DNA from: Chamaelirium japonicum
Taxonomy: Eukaryota; Streptophyta; Magnoliopsida; Liliales; Melanthiaceae
Length of the DNA: 64,000 nucleotides
NCBI GenBank assembly: GCA_947650365.1
Contig: OX393549.1
Location: 32,411,126 to 32,475,125 of the forward strand
Direction of reading: 5' to 3'
The translations under genes and the position numbers were made by a program. Below, one piece after another: positions 51,897 through 63,145 of this stretch (positions are counted from its first letter, which is position 1; every line of letters starts with the position of its first letter). The notes below the pieces were generated by a model that saw only the letters and a list, made by a program, of their open reading frames with translations, ran no database searches and was not told the origin of the DNA.

Positions 51897-54236
51897 CAAT
51901 ATTTTCAAAATCGGACCGAAAGGTAAACCGAAAAGATATCCGGTCTGGTCCAAATCGGCTCAAACCATTGGTTCAACAGTTTGAACTGCATAAGAAATAT
52001 GTATTTAAAAATATATACTTACTAAATACATTTATGATAAGTATGATTCCTTGGTTAATTAACAAGGTATGTAAAAATGTTATTTAATTATAGGTCCTGT
52101 GTGTTGGAATTGGATCCGCTAATCAGAGTCGCAGCGGAAGCAAAAGAAAGATCCGAAGATCATACGGTGTATGTTTCATTACAATTTCGCTATAAAAACA
52201 ATCTACATGCAAATCTACGATCTTAGCATATGTGCGGACACCCTAGAGGCATACTACGATCTACGGAAGATATAAATGCATCTACTTAGGTGGTTAGATT
52301 CATCATACCTTATGAATCTATGATCCGGAGATGACGAAACAATGAAGAACCGCACTTGAATCGCAAGGGAAACTGTCGGATAGCACATTGTCCTTTGCGA
52401 ATTGAAGAATCCTCGAAATCCCGTCTCTGAGTGCAAGGATTTCGAGCCGAAGGAGGAATCCGTTGCGAAGACGATGGCGAGCCGCGAGATCTCCTCCTCT
52501 CTCTCTCTCTTCTTCCTTCTCCTTCCTTCCTCTTCCTTCTCCCTTCTTCTTCCTCTCTTTTCCTTGGCCGAAACCACAAAGGATGAGGCTAGTAGGGGGG
52601 TTCGGATTTTCTGGAGGAGAGGAACCATAGGGCCGGCCCCTCCCTCTCCCTATTCCTATATAGGGTCGGTCTCCCATGGCTCCAAGGAGGCTTGGGCCGG
52701 CCCCTAGGTGGATAGGGATAAGGGGGGCGGTTTTTAGGGATTCCGGATGTCTATCATGAAGCCTGGACGAAAACGCCCTTCACAAAAAGCGAAAAACTGA
52801 AAGAGAGACTGAGTGAGGTGCGCTACTCGGAATCGAGTTTTGTCAGCGCCTATAAGCTCCTGGAATTATTCCGCTCAATCTAAGATCCATATTCAATATG
52901 TTCTGAGCTATATTTTAGTATTTACCAAAATACCCCTACGGCCCGTAACACATGTGAATTAGGTTCTTTGGCTCCGGGCTTGCGCTCCATCGCGCTACTT
53001 CGCATCCAACGTATCCAACTAGGTCGGGGAACAATTCCTATACGCAATGACAGGGTGGAACCTTCAGGGTTTGGGATCTCTAGCTCCAATCGGATCCGTG
53101 ATTAACTATTCCAGTGACACACTGAAAGTTTCGTTAATCAGTCCTAATCCGATTAACCCACGTAGCCACCCAGAGTGCGACGCGAGTTGAACTCTAGTGA
53201 TCCTAAACTTATGTTACTCCCTCGTAACCCTGTTCTCTACTATACTCCGATAATCCTTAGTCCCTCCTATTACTGGTGCCATGATACGACTCGGGCGGTG
53301 GGGAGCACCGTCAGATCCCGATTGATCATCTGACTAGGGTTTGATGACTTGTCATCTATAACACCACACACCTTTCCGGTGCTATGCCTAGCATCCAGAA
53401 CATCGTCAGTCGTACTGACAACCACCAGGCCTGGGTTAACTGTGTGGACAGATTGACTCATCAAAACACACCCATCCAACACTGGACGTCGGATAACCTG
53501 TAGGGATTATATGTCACTCAAACACCAGCCGGGTAACCCAACGTACCGTGGTATTGGACTATGAAAGGTCCGCACACGTTGGCACATCAAAGCACCACAC
53601 AACTGGTTGGCCCAGTGAACATGATCCCTCAGGGTTAAGGACGGATTATCTATAATAGTAAGACGGTTTATGCACCAGTGTCTGAATCACTGAACTGTGC
53701 ACCGTCTTGGTTCCTATTCAACACGACCATCGTGCTTGGTCAGGTGAATGGAAATCCCACGTTCCCGTGGTGGAGACTTCACCACATCCTCTACCTGCCA
53801 ACAGCTTGTTCTCGGTGAAGCGACCGACATCACCTAAGTTGTGAACTAGTTATAGGTCTACACAGAATTGGTTCACTGGGTCTCCCAAGCATGGATCCTC
53901 CATGCACCTCAGTGGCCTACTGTGTTCCCTAGGGTCCTTTTATTATATGAGTATTATCATACACCAGAGTAGTATTCTAATTAAAGCAATAACCAAAGTC
54001 ATCTTTATTAATGTTAATACAGAAATTCCACGCTAAGGACACATGAGCTACAACACTGTGTTCAAAACTTAACAACCTATTTTGCCCCAAAAATAGCATG
54101 TAATTTATTTTTTAATAGAATTTTACAAACGAACTAGTTTATCCAAAGACCGAACCGAAACATGTTCTAGTTCTGGTCCAAACAGGTCTAACCGCCCGGT
54201 CTAACCGCCCGGCCCGATCCGGTTTTTAAAACAGTG
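51897..54236. mobile_element. hAT-like MITE interrupted by a solo LTR
   Basis: The left end CAATATTTTCAAAATCGGACCG and the complement of the right end, CACTGTTTTAAAAACCGGATCG, form a degenerate terminal inverted repeat. The interior is of ACCGAACCG type. The flanks GTTTTGGG (51889-51896) and CTTTGGGG (54237-54244) match at six of eight positions, consistent with an old hAT duplication. A solo LTR occupies 52103-54055. Confidence 0.5.
52103..54055 (+). mobile_element. solo LTR, 1953 bp, CTGTG target duplication
   Basis: CTGTG lies at 52098-52102 and 54056-54060. The sequence starts TGTTGGAATT and ends CTACAACA, so the TGTTG/CAACA termini are inverted. No internal region, primer site or polypurine tract is present, hence a solo LTR left after recombination. 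The start, including GCAGCGGAAGCAAAAG, resembles long copia LTRs; the family is inferred. The duplication is intact, suggesting a moderate to young age. Confidence 0.85.
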
Positions 54237-54519
54237 CTTTGGGGGGTTAGATGTAGAGCTACCCTTACGAACCTACTGGCTCAGATTATAAAGGCTACAA
54301 GGCTAGACTAGACTGGCTTTTTATAACGCTTTTGACTTCTTGCTTTTTGATGCGAAACTCCAATTGGTTAGGTCAGATGCCCCGGTTACTAGACGATAAT
54401 CTTGGCTAAACAGGTTGCCTTATCTTAACTTCTCACTTTTTGACGCGAAACTCCAACTTGTTAGGTTGGATGTCCCGGTTACTCAGTGATAATTAGAACG
54501 AAGTTGAAATATATATTTT

Positions 54520-54523
54520 TTAG

Positions 54524-54560
<37 letters not shown>
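54520..54560. repeat. (TA)n microsatellite
   Basis: About 18 TA repeats in gene-free AT-rich DNA. Confidence 0.9.
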
Positions 54561-54561
<1 letters not shown>

Positions 54562-55219
54562 AAAATGAATATATAAATATATATTTACTTGCATGGTCCA
54601 TTCCTATTTTAATTTTTAGTTGGTTATCTTTAACATCACTTAGATTATATTTGGATGTTCATCAAAAATAAAGATAGATCAGCGTGCATGTGCAATTGGA
54701 AAGATCATGTTCCGATTATTACTTTAAAAATCATTATTTATATTGGACTAAGCATGACTGACTAGAAAATTATATAATAGTTAATTTTAACAAACCAAAT
54801 ATATTTTTTAACAACATATTATTTCTACTAATCCATATAGCAGAGTAAACACATCCCCAAACTTAAAATACATAGTGTCCTCAATGTGTCCAAAAGAGAA
54901 TGAACAGACATGAACAAGAAAAAACTATAGTAAAAAGAAAAATGGATGCGAAGGAACAATAATACTTGATGAACGACGGGAATGAGGAAAAAAAAAGATA
55001 ATAAACCCAAGTTGTGAGACACTCTCAAACTTAGAGTTGACAAAACTTGCAAGTTAGTTCCAGAGACGAGACAAATATATAGAGGCGAGCAAAAACAAAA
55101 TATTTATGTTCATTATAAGGCATAAAAAAAAAGATTACATAAGAAAACAATGCATAAAAGATAAAATTAGGTCGCCTCTTGATAAGCACTAAATTTATAA
55201 TCTTCAGCCATACATCACA

Positions 55220-55600
55220 AAGGGCAAAGGAAGAATCAAAAACACGGGCGATCGGGAAAGATCTTGACTTCCCGCCCATCCAAAACGTAAGAGAGCGAAT
55301 TAGCACAACCGTCGGGAATAATACGATGGTCATAAGCCCAAGGGAGGCCGAGCACAAGTTCATTAGAAACTAGAGGAGCAACGAGACAAAAAACATGGTC
55401 GGCATGATCCTCTATTTCAAAGTTGATGAATCAACCATGCGAAAGGTGCAATTCAGGGCCACCTGGATACAGATAGATGATAACAGGATCGGCAAGCTCG
55501 ATTTGATGCAAACCGTAATCTTGAGCAAAGTGAAAAGCTATCTCATTATGTGGCCGACAATTATCGAAAAAGAACACGATAATGATTCCCTTTTATGGTG
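55220..55600 (-). mobile_element. LTR-retrotransposon protease-like remnant
   Basis: Minus-strand frames contain segments typical of the region around the retroelement aspartic protease, such as LVLGLPWAYDH-like and FINFEIEDH-like pieces. The copy is short and broken. No LTRs were linked to it. Family assignment (gypsy or other) is uncertain. Confidence 0.4.
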
Positions 55601-56229
55601 ATAGCAGTCTCGAAGGGTAAGACACGTTCTGTATCGTCATCTACAGTGTCGAGTGCTGGTGTAGACCATGTATAGGAAGCCATTGTTTTGATGAAAGAAG
55701 GGTTCCAAGAAGAAGAGAGTTTGGGGAAAGGTTGATAAATGGCGAGGATGGATCCCCAAAAGGAATAGGGACTGGGAAGGGCGAACGATGGACGCGAAAC
55801 AACGATCGGTCGTCCAATAGAAATCAACTGTCTGCAAGGTAAGGGACAGACAGTGCGCCATAAATATTTTTTTTACTAGTCGATCGAATTCGGCGGCCTA
55901 AACCCACCACTATAAATGCATACCAATTTCAGCGACCCAGTAGCCAAAAATATTGCATCATATACGATCGCCAGGCCCAAATAGGCTATTGCGACGGGCT
56001 TATATGCGGCCTCAATTTGAGGCGGCTAGGGTGCCGATTATATACATTAAGAGCTATTTCTGGCCGTCGGTTATGATCAAATCTGTTGTAGTGTATCATT
56101 ATAATAAAGATTGTGTTAGGAAGCTATATGAGGTTTATTTTTGTTAATATTGTATCTTAGATAATAATTTTGAGCTAATATGTGATAGATTAACATCAAG
56201 AGTCCATTAGTTCATAAATCTTGCTCTTT

Positions 56230-57560
56230 TTGTTAATAGTGTACCAATCAATCACGTGATGGCACTCGAAAACCCAAGGAGCGCCTATAGTTTTGCTACT
56301 CGGTATCCTTTACCGCAGGCCTTTGCAACTCAGACTTCCAACATAGACATTGAACCTACTTGTTACTCTCAAGCTATTAGCTTTTCTAAATGGCGACAAG
56401 CAATGTTTGATGAGTTCAATGCTCTTATAAAGAATGGCACATGGTCTCTTGTTCCTCACAGGTCTCACCTCAACATTGTTGGGTGCAAATGGGTATTCAA
56501 AATTAAGCGTCGCTCTGACAGTAGCCTCGAACGTTACCAGGCTCGCATCGTTGCGAAAGGTTTTCACCAGCAGCCTGGTCTTGATTATGATGAGACTTTT
56601 AGTCCTATTATCAAGCCTACGATTGGTTTTGTTCTCAGTCTTGATGTGTCTCGTGCTTGGCCACTTCGACAAATTGATGTCAAAAATGTGTTTCTTCACG
56701 ATTCTCTCTCGAAGGAAGTGTACATGGCCCAACCTCTAGGCTTCGTTGATCCGAATCGACCATCTCATGTTTGTAAACTCCATAAGGCCGTTTATGGCCT
56801 CAAACAACCTCCACAAGCATGGTTTGAACGCTTCAGCTCTTTCATTATTGCGTTTGGATTTGCTCAGAGCCACGCCGACAACTCGATGTTCACTTATTAT
56901 CGGGATTCTATTACCATGGTGCTTCTACTATATGTTGACGATATTGCTATCGTCGGCAATTCATCGTCGATGCTTCAATCATTTACTGCAATTTTGATAA
57001 AGGATCTATCGTCAAGAATCTTGGCGCCTTACATTACTTTCTGGGCATTGAAGTTACTCAGCATTCCCATGGTCTTCATCTCTCGCAAACGAAGTACACT
57101 CTCGACCTTTTACAACACAGTACTATAAGTGATTGTAAACCTTGCTCTACACCTATGGCAGCTCGTATTCAATTGTACTGCCTTGGAAGGCCCACCTCTC
57201 TCGGATCCTACAGAATATCGTCACATTGTTGGTGCTCTTCAGTATCTCACCTTAACCAGGCTAGATATTTCCTTTGCAGTGCAACAGGTTTCATAATTTA
57301 CGAGTCAACCTCGGGCTTCTCACTTAGTTGATGTTAAGCATATTCTTCGTTACTTGAAAGACTCTATTGGTGTTGGTCTTCCTTTTCACCGTTCTACTAC
57401 ACCTCTCCATCATATAGGTTTCTTTGATGCTGATTGGGCTGGCTGCCCAGATTGTCACCACTCTACATCGGGATCTTGCGTTTTCTTTGATCCTAATTTA
57501 ATTTCTTGGAGTGCAAAGAAACAACCCACTGTTTCTATATCTCTAAACAAGTCATAACCC
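56230..57560 (+). mobile_element. Ty1/copia fossil A: reverse transcriptase and RNase H region
   Basis: Reverse transcriptase of the copia type is recognisable (CKWVFKIKRR, ARIVAKGFHQQ, DYDETFSP, KAVYGLKQ, LLYVDDI). It is followed by RNase H-associated motifs ([34 protein letters not shown]). Gag, protease, integrase and both LTRs are missing. The copy is broken, with a small number of breaks. Sequence at its 3' side is replaced by an LTR-like block of another family. Confidence 0.9.
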
Positions 57561-58151
57561 CAAGTGGGAATTGAGGTCCAACTTAAAACCACTAAACATC
57601 AAACCCCAAAGCAACACAAAACAGTTAAAGCATCAACAACCCCCTACACAAAACCATGGGTCTGGGTTCGAACTAACAACTCTGGTTCAAGCCAAGTACA
57701 AGCCAAACAAGCTAACATAGTCAGATTTGGGTCCTCAAATAGGCATCAACGCACTAGTCATAACAAATATTTATAACTTATTCATCTTAAATCCGAAAAT
57801 TCCGCAAAAATACTCGTTGGAAAGCTTACGAGGAGACACACACAATAGCAGTAATTTTAACCTATTTTAAAAATGGGTAAAACCGCAGTTTATAGAAAAA
57901 GACCAAAACATCCTTCAACGGAAGGTGCGATAACTAACAAGCCAAATCTCACTATAACACGTGTGAGTAGCTCGAGTTAGATCTCCGAAAATAAAACTCA
58001 AAAAACTAAAACATACGATTATGATACTTGTCCATTAGATTTACAAAATCAAAGCTTTCGATAAAAACCAACGAATACTTGCATATGGCTAAAAGGGTAG
58101 TTTACTGATGTAAATCATTAAATAAAATACTCAAAATTTTGGGTTGTTACA
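57561..58151 (-). mobile_element. gypsy-like LTR fragment between two copia fossils
   Basis: On the minus strand the block begins TGTAACAACCC, the usual start of chromovirus LTRs, and runs for about 590 bp of AT-rich non-coding DNA. It abruptly separates copia fossils A and B. No target duplication could be confirmed. Confidence 0.45.
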
Positions 58152-58159
58152 TCACTGTT

Positions 58160-59822
58160 TTTCTTACTGCTCTCCACTCTAACCAGGAGGCTCATTCATA
58201 TCGAGAGGTCGTCCAGTTTTCTCGGTAGCGGCAAGCCATGGGAGAGGAATTCTAGGCTTTTGAGCAAATTCAGACTTGGGACGTCGTTTCCTTTCCTGTC
58301 GGTATTGAGCCTGTCAGCTGCCACTGGGTCTACAATGTCAAGCGGCGACCTGATTGATCCATTGAGCAGCACAAGGCTCGGTTGGTGACTCGTGGTTTCA
58401 CTCAGGAATACAGGATAAACTATGAGGAGACCTTCGCCCCATTGCTCAGATGACCACAGTCTGTGCCCTCCTAGCGGTTGACGCAATTGATCATTGGCCT
58501 CTTCTCTAGATAGGCATGAAGAATGCCTTTCTTCACGATGACCTTTTAGAGGTTGTTTACATGAAGCCCCTTCTCGGTTTGCACACTCTCCCTCAGCACG
58601 TCTGTCATCTTAGTTGAGCTATCTACGGGCTCAAGCAGGTCTCTCTTGCTTGGTTTGAGTGCTTCCGGCAAGCCGTCGTGCGAGGTCGGCTTCGTTGAGA
58701 GTTTGCATGACCTCTCCTCAAGGTCGAGCGATACTCCTGCTGTATGTTGATGATATGATCATCACAAGTGATGACTCCGCTGCCATCACCTCTCTTCAGC
58801 AGCATCTTCGGCACTGATTCCAAATGAAGGATTTAGGTCCTCTTTGCTACTTCCTTGGGCGTGAGATCTCCCACAATGTGCGAGAGATTTTGCTCTCCCA
58901 GTAGAAATACACTACCGATATCCTCGGTCGAGCTGTTATCTCCGATGACCGCTCCACTCCTACTCCACTCGCATCCTATCGAAGGCGAGCCTTTCTCAAA
59001 TCCTATTCGGTACCGGCAGATCGTTGGTCAATTGGTCTTCCTTTGCATCACCAGACCCGATATTGCTCTCGCAATCAGTATCGTCAATCAATTCATTAAG
59101 GCCCCTCGCTTTGCTCACTACGCTACTCTCCTTCGGATTCTATGTTACCTCAGAGGCACCATCACCCGATCACTCTTTCTGTGATCGACTTCACCTTAGG
59201 TTCTACGTGCCTACCCAGACACTGACTAGGCCGGGGATCCGACTATTCGTTGATCGACTACCAGCTACTGTCTATTTCTTGAAGAGTTTCTCATCTCATG
59301 GCATAGCAAAAACCAGAGCGTTGTCTCTCTCTGTAGTACCGTGGCAGAGTTTCAAGCCATGGTTTCTACCACCAAAGAGATTGTTCACTTGCGACGTCTC
59401 ATTGGAGATTTAGGAGTTGAGATCTCTGAGCCTACAGGTCTTCACTACGATAACCGGAGTGCCATACAGATTGTTAGCAACCCGGTTTTCCATGAGAGGA
59501 TGGAGCATATTGAGCTCGATTGCTACTACTCTCGCCAGGAGTATCAAGCCGGAACTTTATCTCTCCTCTTCGTTTCCTTCGGCGAGCAGATTGCTGATTT
59601 CTTTACGAAGTCGCACGTAGCTCTACGTTTTCAGTTTCTACTCAATAAAATCATGATGCATGACCCACCTTGATTTTGAAACTTTGAGGGGGGCTGTTGG
59701 TGATATTGTACATTGTAGAATATGATAGCTCTTGTACATGCATATAAATAGACTCATTATCTTAATGAGAACACAGCTCTTCTTTCCAAATCCTAGCTTC
59801 TCTCTCTTCTCTTCTCGTGACA
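58160..59822 (+). mobile_element. Ty1/copia fossil B: degraded polymerase region with 3' LTR
   Basis: Degraded copia reverse transcriptase and RNase H motifs appear in several frames (YEETFAP, AIYGLKQ, YFLGREISHN, ITRPDIALAIS, VSTTKEIVHLRRLI, IADFFTKS). They end in a purine-rich tract (GAGGGGGGC) immediately before a 128-bp LTR at 59695-59822 (TGTTGGTG...CGTGACA). The LTR carries CATATAAATAG. The copy is 5' truncated and broken in many places, clearly older than fossil A. No 5' LTR was found. Confidence 0.85.
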
Positions 59823-60017
59823 TGAGAGATGACTCTTAGTTGCAGGACACATTAATTTCGATAAATAGCTCAAGTATGTGGCGGCTCCAGAAATTTATAT
59901 AATAAGGGTCAAAATTTATATTAAAAAATATTTTTCATGTGAAGTAAGAATCGTAATGAAGCTCTTATTTGTGTCGCATTCATGGTCAACTTCAACTTGA
60001 TATTTTCTTTGGTTCAG

Positions 60018-60472
60018 GATTTGTTTGTACCCGGGACAGACACGAGCTCGGACACCGTGGAATGGGCGATGGCGGAGCTACTCCGCCACCCAAGTTCGAT
60101 GGCGGCGGCACAGGCTGAGCTCACGGAACGCCATCGGCGTCGGGAAGGAAGTGGAGGAGTCCGACATCCAGCGCCTCCCCTACCTCCAAGCCGTCGTGAA
60201 GGAGACGCTCCGGCTGCACCCTGCGTCGCCCCTCCTGCTGCCCCGCAGGGCGGAGACGAGCGTCCAGCTCTGCGGCTACACCGTCCGGGCCTGCCGCTGG
60301 CGTTCCGGATGGTCCACCTCATGCTGGCGTCGCTGCTGCACTCGTTCGAGTGGCGGCTGTCGACGTCGACATGGGTGAGAAGTTTGGGCTCACCCTGGCG
60401 AAAGCCGTGCCACTTCGAGCGGTCCCGATCTTGACTATCAAGTTGGTCGAGCCCGACTGTTTGAAAGCTTAA
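60018..60472 (+). pseudogene. cytochrome P450 (CYP76-like) exon 2 pseudogene
   Basis: An acceptor-like TTGGTTCAG precedes 60018. The frame then reads [20 protein letters not shown], the P450 I-helix motif. A shift near 60125 leads to [20 protein letters not shown], with the ExxR helix, and on to LCGYTV at about 60285. The text then jumps to [20 protein letters not shown], so the segment from the PKG strand through the heme-binding FGAGRRICPG loop is deleted. A further shift near 60363 precedes [20 protein letters not shown] and a C-terminus ending at a TAA (60470-60472). The family is inferred from strong resemblance to CYP76 proteins. Without the heme cysteine it cannot be a working P450. 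Exon 1 was not found; copia fossil B ends only 200 bp upstream. Confidence 0.9.
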
Positions 60473-61288
60473 TAATCGACCGTATCAAGTTGGTCGAGCA
60501 GTCTTAATCATTCTAGAGGAACAATCGTTGGTGCATGGCTGCCCGGTGTGACGCTAACCACACGAGGGAGGCCGGTGGCGTGCAGGGATTGGTGAAGGGA
60601 GTGAGGCCCAATAACAAAAAAAAAAATTGATGAAGTTGGTGTTGGATTTTTGAATAAAAAATTATATATTTTTTTAATTTTGCTTTGACTTGGTCTTTCG
60701 GTCTTTGATGAGTGGGCTGTTTGGTGCCTACGTGCACTTAGCTGGGGGTTGTAGAGAGAAAAACTAGCAAAGTGATTTTTTGCGACAGTAATGGGTTTTT
60801 GGATAAAAAAGCAGAAAGCAAAAAAACAGATAGAAAAAAGTGAAAAAACCTCTTATTCTTCATATTTAATCTTTCTTGGATACTCTACATCAATTGAAGG
60901 GTGAAAATGGTGGTTCGAGAACTCGTCTTTCTGCACAAGACGACGAGTTGTGTGGTCGTCGTATCTTGGTAGGAGATCGTCGGATTTTTTTGTGCATAGG
61001 GGGCGAATTACCTTTACGTAAAGCGTTTCTGACGTGCTTCGGCCGTCGAGTAATATCTCTCTAACTCTTCTATCTTGATATCTCTTTCTACATAAATTCT
61101 TTTAGTAGTGGAAGAGATTGGATCGAGAAGTTTGCAAGCTGGGTATGCATAGTTTGGGAATGAGTAGAATTTGAATATTTTTATTAGATCCCTTATCATT
61201 GTTCTTATTGTGATTTGTTAATCTAGTCATATTCTCATAACTTTTTGGCAACAATCGTAAAGGAAATTCCTTTGTTAATATGATTAGT
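60473..61288. other. gene-free region
   Basis: AT-rich DNA with an A-run at about 60617-60627 and, near 60900-61060, sequence resembling the downstream part of an LTR. No coding sequence or boundary was established. Confidence 0.5.
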
Positions 61289-62270
61289 GTGGGGGGTTTT
61301 TTCGTGGACCGGGCGGTTCACGTGGCAAGCACAATCTAACGAGCCAATAAACAAGGAAAACCGGGTTTACGTGGAAAAACCCCTTCTCAATGTCGAAGGG
61401 GAAAAAACCACGGGCGGGGCAAAAATGCAATAAAACAACAGTTCGGTTACAATCTCTCACCTTAACCCTAATTACACCCTGAGGACCGGTCACCCAAGAT
61501 ACCGACCTCTGTAATCTCACTCAAGATACCAACCTCTGCAATCTCACTCTCTCTAGCTCCGAAAATTCTGGAAAGAATCGGGCAGCATCTCCTCTAGAAT
61601 TCGGTCCTCTCTGCTGATGGGGTAGGTCCCCTTTTATAGAGTCCTGTGATGACAGTTGGCGCACTCCGCGCGGGATGGGTTGATGACATGCTCCAGCAAT
61701 GTGCTCAACCGTCTGTGTGGTGGGGACATGGCGCGCGGTTGGCACCTGGTAATTACGGTCGAAAATCTCAGAAGTGTGGGTTGTACCTCCGTAACCGTTG
61801 TGCGACCGAGATTCACGGGTTCAACCATCGCACGTTTTGCCGGCGCGATTCTCAGAGAACTCAATCCTCCTCGATCCGCTTCTTCACACACAGTCGATCA
61901 TTAGAGAGGGGGGGGGGGGGGGGGCACTTCCCCCTCGGTTTAGTGCATGGCCGACCAGCAGCGAAAAGGAGGGGCAGTCCCCCCCCCTTTTCTGCTTTCG
62001 TGCGTGGCCGACCACCAGGGGGGTAGACTCCCCCCTCTCCCTGCTTTCACGTGCGACCAACCATGGGGGAGTGGAACCCCCCCCCCCCCCTCTCCTTGCT
62101 TTCGCGCATGACCGACCAGGGGGGGAGTGGACTCCCCCCCTTCTCCTTGCTTTCGTGCGCGGCTGACCAGGGGAGGAGTGGATTCCCCCCCTCTCATTGC
62201 TTTCGTGCGTGGCCGACCAGGGGGGGAGTGGATTCCCCCCCCCCCTCTCCTGGATCATTTGCCAAAAATA
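61289..62270 (-). mobile_element. LTR of a retrotransposon (minus strand) containing G/C hairpin repeats
   Basis: On the minus strand a TATAAAAGGGG box (near 61630) is followed by a leader and an end of ...AACCCCCCACA at 61289, with CACGTAAACCCGG-type phrases common in plant LTR ends. No primer-binding site follows, so it is a solo LTR or fragment. The upstream part (61900-62250) is an array of G/C-rich units. The 5' edge is uncertain and no target duplication was found. Confidence 0.5.
61915..62255. repeat. about 50-bp tandem array with G/C palindromes, 5-6 copies
   Basis: Units of 48-55 bp have the form GCGTGGCCGACCAGGGGGGA plus GTGGACTCCCCCCCTCTCCT and TGCTTTCGT. Each unit carries an inverted repeat of a G run and a C run around GAGTGGACTC. 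Homopolymer length differs between copies. Confidence 0.8.
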
Positions 62271-63145
62271 GGACCTTTTTCTGCATTAAAACCTTTTCTT
62301 TCATTGGTATATGAAAGAAGCTTAGCTAGCACCTATAAAATAGTAAAGACTTGTAATGGTTGTTCTTCAAAGAAACTACATCATATGTGCATCACTTATC
62401 TAATTCAAACGTAGAGCCTTCCAATATGTGGGGTTACTAAAAATCGGGATGTTTCTCTCACTCTTGTGGTGATTTTTCATACTTGGTTTGTCTTGTGCCT
62501 GCGTAGTGCGTACTTTAAGAGGTGATATATTGACCACTTGGTCCCTCCCGAAAAAAAAAAAATTAAATGCCATCCTAAAGAGGCTTATGTCTTTTCTTCC
62601 TAAAGATAACATTACAATAAGTTTGTAGAGGGTTGTTCCATTTGAATTCTCAGTCATTATCTAGATAAATGAGAATTGGATCTCGAGTGAGAGGTGGGAT
62701 TCTAGGGGGGTGTTTGGTATGTGGAACAGTTGTTCTTTTTAATCCTCTTCCAGAAGGGGTTATTATCGTCATTTACTGTTTTCAATGCAATTTGATGGTC
62801 CAGCTCTCCTGTTGGTACAGAAATAACAGGAGTGCGATTTTTTAGTTCCCAAGTCTTTCATTCCTCCGGAATAATTATTGACCGTTAATTTCAAATTAGA
62901 GAATTCAGAATGGAAATAGGTTGTTCCGGAATGATGCCGTTGTAACGATTTTGGCCGGTTCTGATACTTTCCACCAGTTGTAGTTGGTCCTGATCATAGT
63001 CGCGATATTGACTAAAGACCTGCGTGTTTTAGTAAAAATGGTACAAAATCTTGACAATTGCAGTCAATTGCCGGCCCCCAATATCGTCACTTTTGGCCTA
63101 GTCAAGCTCCTCCTTCATCGGATCAGATGTTGCTGTCATTTTCAG
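62271..63145. other. gene-free region, possible MITE near 62709
   Basis: GGGGGTGTTTGGTATGTGGAAC near 62706 resembles the start of PIF/Harbinger-like or hAT-like MITEs, and GGAATGATGCCGTT-type sequence near 62930 could be its other side. The pairing is not convincing. No exon or RNA gene was seen. Confidence 0.35.
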
